Of a stretch of DNA of 64,000 bases, positions 62,841 to 64,000 are shown piece by piece. The notes under the pieces were generated by a model. It made no database searches, was not told the origin of the DNA, and was given only the letters and a program-made list of their open reading frames with translations. Position numbers and translations under genes: made by a program. The DNA is from Symsagittifera roscoffensis (Eukaryota > Xenacoelomorpha > Acoela > Convolutidae), in assembly GCF_963678635.1 (NCBI RefSeq), contig NC_087063.1, forward strand, positions 38,206,759 to 38,270,758, read 5' to 3'. How positions within the stretch are numbered: the stretch's first letter is position 1; every line of letters starts with the position of its first letter.

Positions 62841-63260
62841 TAACATTCTTGTTAAGCGGCTGAATATTGTTTTGTTTGTCTAGTTTTTCCCGTTTACAAA
62901 TGACACAAGAGCCTTATGGTCAGTAATAATTATAAAAATTTCGCTCCAAAACAAAATACCGAAAATATTCCGCCCCCAAACAGGCATCTCTAATTCAATC
63001 GTTGAGTATCGTTTTTTTTGCGTCATTTAGGTATCGCGATGCAAATGAAATCGGCCGCCATCCATCTGTTCCGAGTTGCTCTAGTACGGATCCCAACCCA
63101 TTATGATTTGCGTCACATAAGATTTGAATGTCCTTGTGAACTTCAAAATGTTTTAGCTCCACGGTGTTCACGACATGGTTCTCTAAGTTATCAAATGACG
63201 TAATGCCATTTGACGTGATCCTATATCCGAGCTATTCGCAATCACGTTGCGCAAATGTAC
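62841..63260 (-). pseudogene. RNase H remnant
   Basis: ITDHKALVSFV (62895-62927) and SRLTRMLERLIPFDF (about 62825-62875) are readable, preceded by a worn TIELE block (about 62990). The initial DAS motif is not clear. Confidence 0.7.
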
Positions 63261-63720
63261 CTTTTGACAATTTTAGCGACATATTTTTCAGGTCTAGTTT
63301 TTTCAGTATCTTCTCAACCGTCGAGATGTGTTCGGTTTTGTAATTAAAAAATCGTCAATAAAAGCATGTGCCTGTGGAAATTCCAGCAATATGGATTCCA
63401 TCACTCTTTGAAATTCCGCCGGCATTGATGTTAGGCCATAGAAACCCATTTTAAATTGATATATTCCCATCGATCTTCCACCAACTAACGGAAACTTACA
63501 TTGAACACTAGCTTTCGGACTGAGTGATAGTTGACCGTACGCGTAAGTTCGCTAATCGTTTGGTCAACCGTGTCCACTAATTCCTCAATATTCGGCATCT
63601 GATATCACTTTTTGTGGACTTGCTTGTTTAGTTCCCGGGCCTCCAGTGCTAACTTAATTGAACCATCTTTCTTTACCGTAAATACTATTGGAGAGACGAA
63701 ATATTGGTCCGTACAGTCAA
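63261..63720 (-). pseudogene. Reverse transcriptase remnant
   Basis: On the minus strand: VKKDGSIKLALEA-like strand (about 63645-63685), MPNIEELVDT (63570-63600), YAYGQLSLS (63525-63550), GFYGLTSMPAEFQRVMES (about 63395-63450) and the catalytic FIDDFL (63345-63362). Shifts lie between them. Confidence 0.8.
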
Positions 63721-63971
63721 CAAGTTTTTCTATATGCCCCTGTTGTAATAGTTTGTCTTTTTTTCCGGTCTAATTTTTCTTGCAACGTTATTGGTACACG
63801 CCTACCCTTTTGTTGGATAGGTACGAGAGTTTTACAAAATCCAGCTTGTACTTCATAGTTTCGGATTTTACCGACTCGCGTAAGAAATTTAGAAAACTGC
63901 TTACTAAAGTAGTCCTGCCATTGGTCTAGATTGATTTCTCCACTGGCATGCTCTCTATGAACTTCCCTCAC
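63717..63971 (-). pseudogene. Region before RT (pol N-terminal linker)
   Basis: 84-codon frame with LDQWQDYFSKQFSKFLTRVG, KIRNYEVQAGF and QQKGRRVPITLQEKLDR. The same blocks precede the RT at 7310-7470 (KGRRIPIHIQGKV) and at 28090-28215. The upstream protease lies beyond the window. Confidence 0.75.
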
Positions 63972-64000
63972 TCGCTCCCCTGGTGCCTTTTGAGCTAGCT

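Larger units (their letters stand above)
60190..64000 (-). mobile_element. Minus-strand Ty3/gypsy element, 3' part, runs off the window
   Basis: On the minus strand from the right edge: pre-RT, RT, RNase H, linker, integrase zinc domain and core, tail, polypurine tract (AGGGAGAGGG at 60361-60370) and LTR start (60359). Sequence and polypurine tract are close to the third family (27123-32097). Gag and the 5' LTR lie beyond 64000. Frames are broken but longer than in the third-family copy. Confidence 0.75.

Overview
This is AT-rich eukaryotic DNA, most likely from an invertebrate animal. The evidence is spliced immunoglobulin-domain exons with phase-1 introns, several Ty3/gypsy-type LTR retroelements, a jockey-like non-LTR insert, and many short inverted-repeat and tandem repeats. 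I see no prokaryotic gene organisation, and the species cannot be named from the sequence alone. About two thirds of the window can be assigned to mobile elements in different states of decay.

Host gene: four short minus-strand exons (34522-34842, 34060-34218, 23402-23563, 689-832) each code for part of an Ig-like domain. All lie between AG/GT splice signals, all are multiples of three, and all start and end in phase 1. In transcript order they alternate second half / first half / second half / first half of Ig domains. The left half of the window is therefore probably the interior of one large Ig-superfamily gene whose introns are full of transposons.

Layout: 1-2.6 kb holds a 31-bp tandem repeat, a GT-rich tract, one Ig exon, and a terminal-inverted-repeat (TIR) element whose core is a 21-bp minisatellite, with a second small TIR element nested in it. 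3.8-4.6 kb is a dead pol fragment. 4861-15726 is a tandem duplication of a ~1.9 kb decayed segment, one copy of which is split by the best element here: a 7,091-bp Ty3/gypsy element (5372-12462) with 247-bp LTRs and a 5-bp target duplication ATGTA. 16.1-22.9 kb is an older element carrying a SINE-like insert, a local LTR-gag duplication and a 5'-truncated non-LTR insertion. 24.8-32.1 kb is a third family whose LTR-gag junction occurs three times in a row before a decayed pol. 35.1-50.1 kb is a ~15 kb minus-strand element with ~0.9 kb LTRs, integrase and RNase H remnants and an env-like region. 50-60 kb is AT-rich and repeat-bearing, with two large CCCGGGTTGACC-ended elements and a 91-bp palindrome. 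60.2-64 kb is a minus-strand pol remnant that runs off the right edge.

The most interesting points are these. (1) In several families the LTR/primer-binding-site junction is also the gag start codon, so the tRNA-Ser-like primer-binding site encodes the first Gag residues. (2) All four nonsense codons of the young element are TAA or TAG where one C-to-T change from a Gln codon would explain them. (3) The tandem duplication supplies an empty site for the young element. (4) The TIR repeats at both ends of the window form small families of non-coding elements.
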